From: Xenorhabdus bovienii SS-2004
Lineage (GTDB): Bacteria > Pseudomonadota > Gammaproteobacteria > Enterobacterales > Enterobacteriaceae
Direction: 5' to 3'
Length of the DNA: 64,000 nt
Assembly: GCF_000027225.1 (NCBI RefSeq)
Contig: NC_013892.1
Span: 3,596,001-3,660,000 of the forward strand
Shown: positions 21,085 through 30,652 of the stretch, one piece after another
Numbering within the stretch: the first letter of the stretch is position 1
Layout of the letters: each line of letters starts with the position of its first letter
Notes under the pieces: generated by a model
Database searches by the model: none
What the model was told of the DNA's origin: nothing
What the model saw: the letters and a program-made list of their open reading frames with translations, nothing else
Position numbers and translations under genes: made by a program

Positions 21085-22207
21085 ATTTACCTTTAATCTA
21101 AAAAAAGTCGGGCAGGTCGTTTTTATCGTCACCTTAACCAGCCTGCTGCTGATCTGGCTGAATCAACGTTCTCTGGAGAGTTTCTGGCAACAGAAGTATC
21201 ACCGTAATAGTCCGTGGACAACCCTTAAGGGAGAGCCAATGTGGGATTTGGGCAGCAATATGCAGCAAGGTGCAATTGCTGCCAGCGAAACATTTATGGC
21301 ATATGCAAGAGGGATTCATCAGGATAATAATCTACAGGCCATAAATATTGATGCTACTCCAAGCATGATTCTTCCTGATTTTCAGGTTGGTTTGAATTTT
21401 CTGGGGGGATATACGTACTCTATCGAGAGTCGCTATCTGACGTTCCCTGATTTGCTGCAAAAAGATGTCCGGCACACTCAATCATCCTTATTACGAAATC
21501 ATTCACCATCAAATGCGGTTACCGAAATTACCCCAAAAACGAATGTCAGTCTGGGGAAAAAAGATCAGGTACTGTTTGCAGGGGATTCGATGATGCAAGG
21601 GGTTGCTCCGCATTTAAAACGCCGTCTTTACCAGGAACATGGCATCGCCAGTATTAATTTGAGCAAGCAGAGTACAGGATTGGCCTATCCCGGTTTCTTT
21701 GATTGGCCCAAAACAATCGGTGATACACTAAGGAAAAATCCGGATATTAAATTGGTTGTGGTGTTTTTAGGCCCCAATGATCCGTGGGATATGCCGACAA
21801 AACGCGGAGGAGCCTATTTGAAATTCGCGAGTGAGGATTGGGAAAACCTTTATCGTCAGCGAATCGAAACGATTTTAAATGATGCTCACCAGCATAAGGT
21901 GGATGTGATTTGGGTTGGCCCACCCAACATGCGGCAGAAAAAACTTTCCGGCGGCATGGCTTATCTCAATAAATTGTATCAGGCAGAGGTGGCAAAAATG
22001 GGTGAGATCTATGTTTCAGTTAATGATATGTTCAAATATCGGTCGGAGAATTATTCAGACTATATTGGTGATGGCAGTAGTACAATCAAGCTCCGAAGTG
22101 GTGATGGTATTCATTTCAGTTTGAATGGGCAGCAGACTATCGCGAACGCTATTTTTTCATTGATGACATTTATTCAGGAGCCAGTTAAAGAAGATGCAAC
22201 CATTTAG
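21071..22207 (+). CDS. Membrane-anchored SGNH hydrolase/transferase (DUF459-like)
   Basis: 378 residues. A single N-terminal hydrophobic helix (about residues 12-30) anchors a periplasmic SGNH domain: block I FAGDSMMQG near residue 170, block III FLGPNDPWDMP, and block V GDGIHFSLNG with the Asp-His pair. It most probably receives the acetyl group from the overlapping MBOAT protein and transfers it to a cell-surface glycan. It overlaps the upstream gene by 14 bases and the downstream one by 14 bases. A function as an esterase cannot be excluded from the motifs alone. Confidence 0.82.
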   Translation: MPISEFTFNLKKVGQVVFIVTLTSLLLIWLNQRSLESFWQQKYHRNSPWTTLKGEPMWDLGSNMQQGAIAASETFMAYARGIHQDNNLQAINIDATPSMILPDFQVGLNFLGGYTYSIESRYLTFPDLLQKDVRHTQSSLLRNHSPSNAVTEITPKTNVSLGKKDQVLFAGDSMMQGVAPHLKRRLYQEHGIASINLSKQSTGLAYPGFFDWPKTIGDTLRKNPDIKLVVVFLGPNDPWDMPTKRGGAYLKFASEDWENLYRQRIETILNDAHQHKVDVIWVGPPNMRQKKLSGGMAYLNKLYQAEVAKMGEIYVSVNDMFKYRSENYSDYIGDGSSTIKLRSGDGIHFSLNGQQTIANAIFSLMTFIQEPVKEDATI

Positions 22208-23408
22208 ACAGTTCCGTTGGTTTTATCGGATAATGGGTGCAGGTTTGGTTATTGCGCTTTCTGTGAGCCTTTTATCATGCCACGGCAAAAAATCCAAACC
22301 CTCATCTGAATTGCAGATGACACAAATACATCGGCAAAAACAACTGACGAATTTTGGCGATCCCAATTTACCATTACTGGCGGATAAACTGCGTCATAGC
22401 AATTCGCGCCAACTCCATTTCGTACAACTGGGCGATTCACACACTGCCGCCGATTTTTTTACTGGTAAGCTGCGTAGTTTATTGCAGAATCGCTATGGTG
22501 ATGCTGGGCCTGGTTTTATCAGCCCGATCAGCATTCCCGGCCAGCGCACCGCTACCGTTAAGTTCACGGATGATAAAAAAAACTGGTGGCTGTCGAGCAG
22601 CCGGAAAGATAACCGTGCTGATTATCCGCTAGGCGGTTTTATTGCCACACCCGAAAATGTCAGCAGCACAATACGGATGAATTTATCACCCTCTACTTTT
22701 GAGAAGTACGGGATAAGCGCGCTTTATCAATCCCATGAGGCAACCCAAATCAGGATGCAGTTCAGCCAGTGGAATCTGCCGGCCACACAAAGCGAATGGC
22801 AATTTTCGCAACAACACAGTGTTTCTTTCCCACTCAGGGTCGATGCACAGGATACGCATTTGAAAATCGGCGGCTGGCTGATCAAACGCCAAAGCTCCGG
22901 CATTATGTTATCCGCGTTGGGGATTAATGGCGCCACCATCAGTATGTTGGATAAATGGCAGCCACAGTGGATCAATACACTGGTTCAACTGAAACCGGAT
23001 ATGGTAATCCTTGCTTATGGCACTAATGAAGCCTTCAACGATTCACTGGATCTTGTTGCCTATCAGAAGGAACTGACATCAAAAGTGCAGGAAATTCGCA
23101 AGGTCATGCCAGAAGTGGTTATCTTGCTGGTTGGGCCGAGTGATTCGCTGAAAAACAAAACTGCTGCAAGCTGTGCTGAACAGCAACCCGCTCTGCTCAA
23201 TGGCATAATTCAGGCTCAGCAGGCCGTCGCCAAACAGCAGCACACCCTGTTCTGGAATTGGCAGGAGTTTATGGGTGGGTCATGTTCAGTCAGAAGCTGG
23301 CAGCAGCAGAACCTTGCTCGTCCCGACTATGTTCATCTCTCCGCCGCAGGGTATGAACGCAGTGCCGAAGCGCTTTATAGCCAGATTATTGGTTTGATTG
23401 AGCAGTGA
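22194..23408 (+). CDS. SGNH/GDSL-family lipoprotein, second acyl-transfer partner
   Basis: 404 residues. The N-terminus has a hydrophobic stretch ending SVSLLSCHG, a lipobox-like LLSC, suggesting a lipoprotein. SGNH blocks: QLGDSHTAADFFTG, GTNEAFND, and the C-terminal DYVHLSAAGYERSA. It is the third of three overlapping genes and probably works on the same acetylated polymer as the MBOAT and DUF459-like proteins, either as a second acetyltransferase or as a de-acetylase. Array 1 of the CRISPR system begins about 60 bases downstream. Confidence 0.78.
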   Translation: MQPFRQFRWFYRIMGAGLVIALSVSLLSCHGKKSKPSSELQMTQIHRQKQLTNFGDPNLPLLADKLRHSNSRQLHFVQLGDSHTAADFFTGKLRSLLQNRYGDAGPGFISPISIPGQRTATVKFTDDKKNWWLSSSRKDNRADYPLGGFIATPENVSSTIRMNLSPSTFEKYGISALYQSHEATQIRMQFSQWNLPATQSEWQFSQQHSVSFPLRVDAQDTHLKIGGWLIKRQSSGIMLSALGINGATISMLDKWQPQWINTLVQLKPDMVILAYGTNEAFNDSLDLVAYQKELTSKVQEIRKVMPEVVILLVGPSDSLKNKTAASCAEQQPALLNGIIQAQQAVAKQQHTLFWNWQEFMGGSCSVRSWQQQNLARPDYVHLSAAGYERSAEALYSQIIGLIEQ

Positions 23409-23468
23409 ATGACAAAGTGTGGAAAGCAAAGACATTCAGTGGAATAAATGCAGAACCGTAGTTTCAGC

Positions 23469-24474
23469 AGATTTATCCCCGTACCCTACGGGGAACACTT
23501 GACAATCTAATGGCAGATCACATGGGATGGCGGTTTATCCCCGTACCTACGGGGAACACTGAGGGAAAATCAGTTTCCAGTTGTCATAGTTCGGTTTATC
23601 CCCGTACCTACGGGGAACACTTTGTATCGATAGTGAAAACTCAGTAGGGCCTCGGTTTATCCCCGTACCTACGGGGAACACATGACGTTCAACATTTGGC
23701 GGAAGATCTAGAGCGGTTTATCCCCGTACCTACGGGGAACACGCCAATGCGACCGACCAACTGAAAAAAGCGAAAGGTTTATCCCCGTACCTACGGGGAA
23801 CACACAACATGAACTCAGGCACAAATGTCGCATAACGGTTTATCCCCGTACCTACGGGGAACACTTGATTTCGACCCGCAACCCCTCTGAAAATGCCGGT
23901 TTATCCCCGTACCTACGGGGAACACAATGGCCGGAACAACCGAAGTAAACACAGGGGCGGTTTATCCCCGTACCTACGGGGAACACTATATTCTGCCCTT
24001 TAACTTCTTCTTCCCTGTCGGTTTATCCCCGTACCTACGGGGAACACAAACCCACGTTTGATATTTTCCTCATTAGTTTCGGTTTATCCCCGTACCTACG
24101 GGGAACACTTCCAGATGAGATATCCCCTCACTACATTTCTCGGTTTATCCCCGTACCTACGGGGAACACTTGAACCCAATCATCAGACGGTCATTCGCCT
24201 CTGGTTTATCCCCGTACCTACGGGGAACACACGTTGGGCGCGTTCAAAGTGCCGTGTTAGGACGGTTTATCCCCGTACCTACGGGGAACACCGTAATGGC
24301 GAAACAGGCTGTCTGGGTACAGACGGTTTATCCCCGTACCTACGGGGAACACCAAAATCAAATGCATTAGCCATTATTTTTAGCCGGTTTATCCCCGTAC
24401 CTACGGGGAACACTTTACGCACAGAAATTTTTTCTCTGGATGATCCGGTTTATCCCCGTACCTACGGGGAACAC
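23469..24474 (-). CRISPR. CRISPR array 1 (type I-E repeat, 17 repeats, 16 spacers)
   Basis: Sixteen 29-bp repeats at 61-bp spacing (first at 23531, last at 24446) plus a degenerate repeat at 23469-23498 (agattt start and one extra C). On the plus strand each repeat reads CGGTTTATCCCCG...GGGGAACAC, so the array is transcribed on the minus strand, with the leader at the right and the degenerate trailer repeat at the left. Spacers are 32 bp. First-base variants occur at 23775 and 24202. The repeat is the same as in arrays 2 and 3 and fits the type I-E cas operon at 41756-50354. Confidence 0.98.
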
Positions 24475-24528
24475 TCTAAATATAACCGTCTGTTTTAAAT
24501 ATATTTTATTAGACGTAAAAATTCTACC
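24475..24528 (-). promoter_or_regulatory. Leader of CRISPR array 1
   Basis: Reading toward the array on the minus strand, the leader contains TGGTAGAATTTTT (24517-24528) and, next to the first repeat, AAAACAGACGG and TATATTTAGA. Both blocks recur at 42-43 bp and 0 bp from the first repeat in arrays 2 and 3, marking the promoter-proximal end where new spacers are inserted. Confidence 0.85.
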
Positions 24529-24642
24529 ACGTTAAATCACAAAATTAACCGAGGGAAATTCTATGATTTTTACTCAAATCACCTCGCCATCCCCACAGCA
24601 AACACCCATCAGGTTTTTTATTGAAAAACCCGAAAATAAATA

Positions 24643-24682
24643 TAAAAAAAACGGCATTTTAATCAATCAGTAAAATGCCGTT
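24643..24682 (-). terminator. Rho-independent terminator of the gnt genes
   Basis: A perfect 12-bp stem AACGGCATTTTA / TAAAATGCCGTT (24650-24661 and 24671-24682) with a 9-base loop is followed, on the minus strand, by a T run. It lies 21 bases beyond the gntT stop codon. Confidence 0.85.
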
Positions 24683-24702
24683 AGCGATGTTTCAGAGAAA
24701 GT

Positions 24703-26043
24703 TTAACTCAGCATAGCAAAATAGATCATGCCGATAATGGCACCCGTAGTACCCAAAATAGTTTCCATAATGGTCCATGTTTTCAGTGTCTGTATTTCTG
24801 TCGCACCCGTAAACTTACCGAACAGCCAGAAGCCAGAATCGTTTACATGGCTGAGTATCAACGAACCACCAGCAATACACACTGACAACGCCGCCATTTG
24901 TGCACCGGAATAACCCAGTTCACCAATCACTGGCAGTACCAGACCCACAGTAGTCAGACACGCTACAGTAGCCGAGCCCTGAATCACGCGCACTGCCCCT
25001 GACAGAATAAAACATGCCAGCGCAATTGGCAGACCGGCTCCCACCAAAGCATTACCGAGCGCTGGCCCGACACCGGAATCCACCAGCACTTGTTTGAACA
25101 CGCCACCTGCCCCCGTGACCAGCAGGATGATCCCCGCAGGCTGAATCGCCGCAGAGCATACTTCCATAACTCTGTCTTTACTCATACCGCGACGAATCGC
25201 CAAGCCATAAATCGCCACCAGACAGGCAATTAAAATCGCGGTGAAAGGATGGCCGATAAACTCCAGCCATTGATACAACGTTGATCGCTGATCGACGAAA
25301 CGTGCAGCAATCGTCTTCAAACCCACGAGTACCAGCGGGAATAATACCAGTGCCAGACTGAAACCAAAGGAAGGCATCTGATTTTTACCAATGCTCGGTG
25401 TATTCAGATCCTCGGGTAATTCCAGTGTCACATGTTTACTGATGAAATTGCCGTACATCGGGCCGGCCAGCAACATGCCGGGGATAGCAGCACTCAGGCC
25501 AATCAGGAGCATCCAGCCGAAATCGGCTCCCATCTGGGAAGCCAGCAACATCGGCGTCGGCCCCGGCACCAGAAACGCCGCAGCGGCTGCAACACCGGCA
25601 AACAGTGGAATTGCCAGTTTCACCACATTACCACCAGTACGACGTGCAACGGCAAATACCACGCCAATCAACAGTACAACCGCCACATCAAAAAACAGTG
25701 GCAAGGCACAGATAAGCCCCGCGATGCCCAGTGCATAGTTCGCGCGTTTTTCACCAAAACTTCCCAGCAATTTCACAGCAATCTGGTCGAGCGCCCCTGT
25801 TTCATGCAGGATCTTGCCAAACATAGCACCCAGCGCCACCACAACGGCAAGGAAGCCCAAAGTGCCTGACATGCCGTTTTGCATGGTCTGGGTGATTTTT
25901 TCTAATGGCATACCGGAAAAGATCCCCGCCCCCATTGAAACCAGTATCAGCGCGATAAAAGCATGCATTCTGGCTTTCATCACCAAAAACAATAGCAGGA
26001 GGACAGAACCGACAGCCGTCAGCACCAAAGTTAATGTAGTCAT
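24703..26043 (-). CDS. gntT: Gluconate:H+ symporter, GntP family
   Basis: 446 residues with about 12-14 hydrophobic segments, the standard length of GntP-family permeases. It imports gluconate with protons. Family signatures include GTLGFLAVVVALGAMFGKILHETGALDQIA near residue 45 and a C-terminal LILSHVNDSGFWLFGKF. It overlaps gntK by four bases, so uptake and phosphorylation are coupled. GntT and GntU cannot be distinguished from the sequence; related idonate permeases are a less likely alternative given the adjacent gntK and gntR. Confidence 0.9.
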   Translation of the reverse strand: MTTLTLVLTAVGSVLLLLFLVMKARMHAFIALILVSMGAGIFSGMPLEKITQTMQNGMSGTLGFLAVVVALGAMFGKILHETGALDQIAVKLLGSFGEKRANYALGIAGLICALPLFFDVAVVLLIGVVFAVARRTGGNVVKLAIPLFAGVAAAAAFLVPGPTPMLLASQMGADFGWMLLIGLSAAIPGMLLAGPMYGNFISKHVTLELPEDLNTPSIGKNQMPSFGFSLALVLFPLVLVGLKTIAARFVDQRSTLYQWLEFIGHPFTAILIACLVAIYGLAIRRGMSKDRVMEVCSAAIQPAGIILLVTGAGGVFKQVLVDSGVGPALGNALVGAGLPIALACFILSGAVRVIQGSATVACLTTVGLVLPVIGELGYSGAQMAALSVCIAGGSLILSHVNDSGFWLFGKFTGATEIQTLKTWTIMETILGTTGAIIGMIYFAMLS

Positions 26044-26579
26044 GAATTCCCCTCGGTAATGCAGTCAATTGTTGTCATTGTGTTTTTGATTACTTCATCA
26101 AGGTCTGGTCTGATATCAATGTGATGGACATCTTTTTCATCGTCAGTCGGTTCTTCCAATACCTCAAACTGCGAGATCAGCATTTGGGGTTTGAAGAAGT
26201 GTTCCTTGCGAGCTTTCAGACGGCTTTCAATTAAATAAAAATCCCCCTGCATATACAGAAATGACAGGTTTTTGTTGCCATTACGCAGCATATCCCGATA
26301 GTTTTTTTTCAGAGCAGAGCACACGAGCAAAGAGATATTATTTGTACGCTGCATGGCAAAAATGGCATCGTTGAGTGCTTTTAACCACGGCTGACGATCA
26401 TCGTCATTCAAAGCGTGGCCTTGTGCCATCTTAATAATATTGGCGCGGGGATGAAGAAAGTCACCATCCAGAAACGCCGCGCCCAGCTTACGGGCAACCC
26501 CACTGGCAACCGCAGATTTACCGCTGCCGGATACCCCCATCAATACAAAAACATGATTTGGCTGTTGGGTATTGCTCAT
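26040..26579 (-). CDS. gntK: Gluconokinase
   Basis: 179 residues. It phosphorylates gluconate to 6-phosphogluconate for the Entner-Doudoroff or pentose phosphate pathways. P-loop GVSGSGKSAVA (K21) at the N-terminus, then FLDGDFLHPRANIIKMAQGHALNDDDRQPWL for substrate binding, LVCSALKKNYRD, and FLYMQGDFYLIESRLKAR in the lid region. It is translationally coupled to gntT and lies downstream of GntR operators. The C-terminus varies from E. coli GntK, as expected. Confidence 0.93.
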   Translation of the reverse strand: MSNTQQPNHVFVLMGVSGSGKSAVASGVARKLGAAFLDGDFLHPRANIIKMAQGHALNDDDRQPWLKALNDAIFAMQRTNNISLLVCSALKKNYRDMLRNGNKNLSFLYMQGDFYLIESRLKARKEHFFKPQMLISQFEVLEEPTDDEKDVHHIDIRPDLDEVIKNTMTTIDCITEGNS

Positions 26580-26664
26580 ATCAAACTCCTTTGTGCAGAT
26601 TTTGTTACCTGGCTATCTCTGTGATGTACCTGCAAAATCTTCTCTATGAAATATTATCTATAAA

Positions 26665-26695
26665 ATGTTACCGGTAACTTATTGTCGGTAACATT
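26665..26695 (-). promoter_or_regulatory. GntR operators upstream of gntK
   Basis: The palindrome ATGTTACCGGTAACTT (26665-26680) matches the GntR consensus ATGTTACCGGTAACAT with one change. A second, weaker half-matching site, ttGTCGGTAACAT, lies directly beside it (26683-26694). They sit 86 bases upstream of the gntK start, between gntK and gntR, and should mediate GntR repression relieved by gluconate. Confidence 0.8.
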
Positions 26696-26800
26696 ACCAG
26701 CAACACAAGATCGCGAGCAATTAATCAGGATCGGCAAAAAAGGAAAATGTGAGGCTTATCGCAATTGAAGATAGGAAAGCATCATTTTGATCTACAAAAA

Positions 26801-27802
26801 TTAAACACTTTCTCCCAATGAAAGCGTAAATCCAACATCAATAAGGGTTTGTTCCAGTTTTTGTCCCTGCAAACGGGCAAATAGGGCTTCCGCCGCCCTG
26901 CGTCCGATCAGATCACGCGGAGTCAGTACACTGGCCAGTTTTGGCATCATCACCTGGCCAACATCATGGCCGTGGAATCCAGCGACAGCGATCTGTTCCG
27001 GGACATTGATCCCCTGTCGCTGACATTCAAAAATCGCACCAATCGCGATATCATCATTGGTGCAAAACAGACCATCAACATCAGGGTATTTCTGCCAGGT
27101 TTCCCGCAAAAGCTGCGCGCCAAGTGAATAGGACGAACTGGCAGGCGTCATCACATTTCTCGGCTGCAACCCTGCGCTGCGCATCGCCATTTCGTACCCA
27201 TCCAAGCGGATCAGCGTTCGTTCATCCTGCCGCGCTCCGAGGTAGATCACGTTTTGGCAGCCATGCTCGATCATAGCCACCGTCATCTGCCGCGCCGCCT
27301 CAAAATTATCGATCCCGACTGCAATATCAAGGCAGGGAGAGACGCTATCCATCAGTTCCACAACCGGAATGCCTGCCGTCTCCAGTACCTTCAAGGTCTT
27401 GGGCGTATGCGTCCGCTCTGCCAAGATCAGGCCATCAATATTGTAAGAAAGCAGGGAAAGCAGGCGCTCTTCTTCTTTCTGAGCGGAATAACCGTAGTGG
27501 GTGAGCATCGTCTGATAACCATTACAATCAGTTACCTGCTCGATCCCACGAATGACTTCGGCAAATACCTGATTAGTCAGTGAAGGAAGTAAAACCCCGA
27601 TCGTTCGGCTGGTAGAATTGGAAAGGATGTCCGGCACACGGTTGGGAATATAACCCAGTTGATCCAACGTTTCAGCGATCCGTTTTCCCAATGCTTCCGA
27701 GACCTGATCCGGATTACGCAAGAAACGGCTGACCGTCATTTTTGTGACCCCAACGAGGTCTGCGACATCTTGTAAAACTGGACGTTTTTTCTTCATTTTC
27801 AA
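26801..27802 (-). CDS. gntR: Gluconate operon repressor GntR (LacI family)
   Basis: 333 residues. The N-terminal LacI helix-turn-helix is VLQDVADLVGVTKMTVSRFLRNPDQVS, followed by the hinge GYIPNRVPDILSNS and a periplasmic-binding-protein-like effector domain. It lies upstream of gntK and gntT on the same strand with GntR-type operators in the gap, as in E. coli, so the assignment to GntR rather than another LacI member is firm. Expected to bind gluconate and release the operators. Confidence 0.92.
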   Translation of the reverse strand: MKMKKKRPVLQDVADLVGVTKMTVSRFLRNPDQVSEALGKRIAETLDQLGYIPNRVPDILSNSTSRTIGVLLPSLTNQVFAEVIRGIEQVTDCNGYQTMLTHYGYSAQKEEERLLSLLSYNIDGLILAERTHTPKTLKVLETAGIPVVELMDSVSPCLDIAVGIDNFEAARQMTVAMIEHGCQNVIYLGARQDERTLIRLDGYEMAMRSAGLQPRNVMTPASSSYSLGAQLLRETWQKYPDVDGLFCTNDDIAIGAIFECQRQGINVPEQIAVAGFHGHDVGQVMMPKLASVLTPRDLIGRRAAEALFARLQGQKLEQTLIDVGFTLSLGESV

Positions 27803-27942
27803 TATAATGCAATCAGCTTTCTATATTCAGACTAATAAAAAGCGGTTTTAACACATTTATACACCATAACAATACGATTTTTAGCCAAAAATGCTGGCTC
27901 ACTCTCACCTCACATAGCTATCGTTATGAGAACTGTGATCGC

Positions 27943-28914
27943 TTACCCTTGTCTGAGAGAATTCCGATAAATAATTTGGGGCGTAAATTCTGGGGGAGGT
28001 GTATCAGGTTCGATCAATAAACGAGCTGCGAAACACGCCATGTCAGTAATGGGAAAATGGACGCTAGTCAGTGCAGGATAGACAAATGCCGCCCGCTCTC
28101 CGCTATCATAACAGATGATGGAAATATCCTCTGGCACACTCAGCCCCAACTCTTTAATCGCCAGCAATGCGCCGAGCGCCATCTCTTCACTACAGAAGAA
28201 CAGGGCATCCGGCCGTGATTTTGCCAGAATGGTTCGAGTTTGCCGGTAGCCACTTTGCAGATCATACTCCCCTTCCAGACAAGCAACAGGATTCAATCCC
28301 GCATTCTGCATGGCATCCAAGAACCCTTGACGGCGCTGCCGGCTTGGATTGCGTGACAAAGGGCCACTCACGCAGGCAATGCGAATATGTCCATTCTCGA
28401 CCAAGGTTTGCGTGGCGAGATAGCTGGCCTTGTGGTGATCAAACACAACACAGCGGGGCTCCAGCCCTGCCACCAGACGATCCAGCAACACAAACGAACG
28501 GCCACTTTGAGCGAGTTGCCTCAGCTTATCATCACTGATGGCACGCACATGTAAAATCATCCCGCCGCAGCGCAGACTATGCAAATGCGTAATAGCCTGC
28601 CATTCGTTTTCAGCACGATTTCTCCCCTGCATGACCAAAAGCTGTTTGCCATGTGATTCAGCTTCCGTCTGGATGCTATCCATCAAAGCACCAAAGAAGC
28701 CGCCACGATAGGAGGTAGTCACTAATCCCAGCGTATTGCTCTGATTTGAAGCCAGTTCACGCGCTGCCAGATTGGGGCTGTAACCCAATTCTACGATGGC
28801 ATTCTCAACTTTGGCACGGGTTGCTGCCTTCACTTTGTTGTCACCATTAACAACACGTGACACCGTAGCACGCGAGACGCCAGAATAACTTGCCACATCT
28901 TCCAGTGTTATCAT
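27943..28914 (-). CDS. LacI-family regulator of the beta-glucoside operon (AscG-like)
   Basis: 323 residues. N-terminal helix-turn-helix ITLEDVASYSGVSRATVSRVVNGDNKV, hinge GYSPNLAARELASNQ, and sugar-binding domain with PDALFFCSEEMALGALLAIKELGLSVPEDISII. It resembles the AscG/CelR branch of LacI regulators. It is the last gene of the PTS and phospho-beta-glucosidase operon, 46 bp after the GH4 gene, and probably represses that operon by binding the palindrome at 32347-32360. The inducer is likely a beta-glucoside or its phosphate. Confidence 0.85.
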   Translation of the reverse strand: MITLEDVASYSGVSRATVSRVVNGDNKVKAATRAKVENAIVELGYSPNLAARELASNQSNTLGLVTTSYRGGFFGALMDSIQTEAESHGKQLLVMQGRNRAENEWQAITHLHSLRCGGMILHVRAISDDKLRQLAQSGRSFVLLDRLVAGLEPRCVVFDHHKASYLATQTLVENGHIRIACVSGPLSRNPSRQRRQGFLDAMQNAGLNPVACLEGEYDLQSGYRQTRTILAKSRPDALFFCSEEMALGALLAIKELGLSVPEDISIICYDSGERAAFVYPALTSVHFPITDMACFAARLLIEPDTPPPEFTPQIIYRNSLRQG

Positions 28915-28960
28915 GCTTTTTCCTTGTTAACTCCGTGCTCCTATTCCTGCCAGACACAAC

Positions 28961-30271
28961 TTATCGTTTAAACTGGGGCAAATACATGCGGTTAATCTCT
29001 AAGATTTCGTTCAATAATGTCGAATCCAACGCCACATCGCCAATCAACGGATGAGTGACCAGCGCCAACAGTGCGACCTTGCGATCGCCATGGACGGCGG
29101 CTTCGATGGTCAGGCGCTCAAATGCTTTCACTTGCTGGGTCAGGGCTGACATACTGTCCGGCAGGTGACCAAACGCCAGTGGGTGCGCCCCTTGAGCATC
29201 AACAATACAGTTGGCTTCGATCACCGCATCATCTGGCAGGTCGATGATAGCTCCCCGATTCTCCGTATTGACGACCAATTGCGTACCGAGATTATTATGA
29301 ATAGCCGAGATCAATTCCAACGCTACTTCAGAATAGAAAGATCCGCCACGAAAACTGAGCTGAGCGGGTTTGTGATCCAGTTTAGGATCGGCATACAACT
29401 CGAACAGCTCCCGCTCCACTTGCATCACCTGCTCTGCCCGTGTCCCTTTGCTCGCCGCGATTTCTTTCTCTTCCTGTAACATCTTACCGGTTTGATAGAA
29501 GTAGCGATGATACGGGCAGGGAATTGCGCCTAATGCCTGTAAAAACTCCGGAGGCCACGGTTCTTCTTTGATATTGTTCATCGTCAGCTCTGCGCCATTA
29601 CACAGCAATTCTAATACCTGCTCAGTTTCATCCCTGCCATTCACTAGTACCTGATGTACCCAGACCATATGATTAAGGCCAGCAAAACGTAATTGTACGT
29701 CCTGATATGGACGTTGCAGCATATTGGCTATCATATGGTGCATTGAGATTGGCACATTGCATAACCCGATGATTTTGGCTTTGCTATAGCGGGAAACCGC
29801 TTCCGTGACAACGCCGGCAGGATTGCTGAAATTGATGATCCACGCCTCCGGCGCAAGGCGTTCAACTTTATGAGCGATATCCAGTAACACAGGAATGGTA
29901 CGCAATGCTTTGGCAAACCCGCCTACGCCTGTTGTTTCCTGCCCGAGCAACCCATATTTCAGCCCCAGACGCTCATCAGCAGCACGGGCAGGAAGCTGAC
30001 CAACGCGCAGTTGAGTGAGTACGAAACTGGCTCCTTTAATCGCTTCATCCGGTGAATAATGCGCCGTGACAGTAACGTGCTCCAGATCATGACGATCCAG
30101 CATACGGCGAGTCAGCGCAGCGATGGTTTCCAGCTTGTGCCGCCCGGCTTCTACATCCACCAGCGCCAGCTCAGAAAGCGGAATAATTTGGCTACGCTGA
30201 ATAATCCCTTCCACCAATTCCGGTGTATAACTGCTCCCGCCGCCAATAACGGCAATTTTGATCGGTTTCAT
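28961..30271 (-). CDS. 6-phospho-beta-glucosidase, GH4 family
   Basis: 436 residues. GH4 enzymes hydrolyse phosphorylated disaccharides by an NAD- and metal-dependent redox mechanism. The N-terminal nucleotide-binding motif IAVIGGGSSYTPELVEG, the metal-binding LCNVPISMHHM segment with its Cys, and LRFAGLNHMVWVH are typical of CelF/LicH-type phospho-beta-glucosidases. It follows the cellobiose-type PTS IIB, IIC and IIA genes with an 11-bp gap, so it cleaves the 6-phosphorylated beta-glucoside delivered by that PTS. Cellobiose, arbutin or salicin are all possible substrates. Confidence 0.92.
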   Translation of the reverse strand: MKPIKIAVIGGGSSYTPELVEGIIQRSQIIPLSELALVDVEAGRHKLETIAALTRRMLDRHDLEHVTVTAHYSPDEAIKGASFVLTQLRVGQLPARAADERLGLKYGLLGQETTGVGGFAKALRTIPVLLDIAHKVERLAPEAWIINFSNPAGVVTEAVSRYSKAKIIGLCNVPISMHHMIANMLQRPYQDVQLRFAGLNHMVWVHQVLVNGRDETEQVLELLCNGAELTMNNIKEEPWPPEFLQALGAIPCPYHRYFYQTGKMLQEEKEIAASKGTRAEQVMQVERELFELYADPKLDHKPAQLSFRGGSFYSEVALELISAIHNNLGTQLVVNTENRGAIIDLPDDAVIEANCIVDAQGAHPLAFGHLPDSMSALTQQVKAFERLTIEAAVHGDRKVALLALVTHPLIGDVALDSTLLNEILEINRMYLPQFKR

Positions 30272-30282
30272 GTCACCCCCTG

Positions 30283-30624
30283 TTATTCTGGCTGGCGATC
30301 TTGTGGCGGCAAGCGCTGATAAAGATCGATCATATTGCTGGCAAGATCTTGAATCACCATCGCATTCATCAGGTGATCCTGAGCATGAACAGTAATCAGA
30401 TTAATCGGTAATTTTCCGCATCCTTCATCCAATCCGATCAGCTTAGTCTGAATAGCATGAGCGGCACGCGTTTCCTGTCGCGCTTCTTCCATCAATATTC
30501 CTGCTTGCTGAAAATCTCCCACCTTCGCCTGCTGTAAAGCCATTAACGCACTGCTGCGCGCACTGCCGGCATGTACCAGCAATTCGACGATCTGTTGTTC
30601 AAAATCCTGCTGTTCAGAACCCAT
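30283..30624 (-). CDS. PTS lactose/cellobiose-type IIA component
   Basis: 113 residues from the start MGSEQQDFEQQ. An upstream ATG (30717) in the same frame would run into the IIC gene and lacks support, so the shorter start is chosen. The all-helical IIA Lac/Chb fold has the phosphoryl-accepting His in ITVHAQDHLMNAM near the C-terminus. It receives phosphate from HPr and passes it to IIB. It lies between the IIC and GH4 genes. Confidence 0.9.
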   Translation of the reverse strand: MGSEQQDFEQQIVELLVHAGSARSSALMALQQAKVGDFQQAGILMEEARQETRAAHAIQTKLIGLDEGCGKLPINLITVHAQDHLMNAMVIQDLASNMIDLYQRLPPQDRQPE

Positions 30625-30652
30625 ATTCACACTGCATCCTCCAAGGTTATTG

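Noticed and set aside
24058..24498. Open reading frames with repeating YPRTYGEH and GLSPYLRGT segments at arrays 1, 2 and 3
   Set aside because: They are translations of CRISPR repeats; the periodic peptide follows the 61-bp repeat period and is not a protein gene.
24563..24673. 36-codon frame MIFTQITSPSPQQTPIRFF... behind a GAGGG site
   Set aside because: It ends inside the gntT terminator hairpin and has no recognisable similarity; possible but unsupported.
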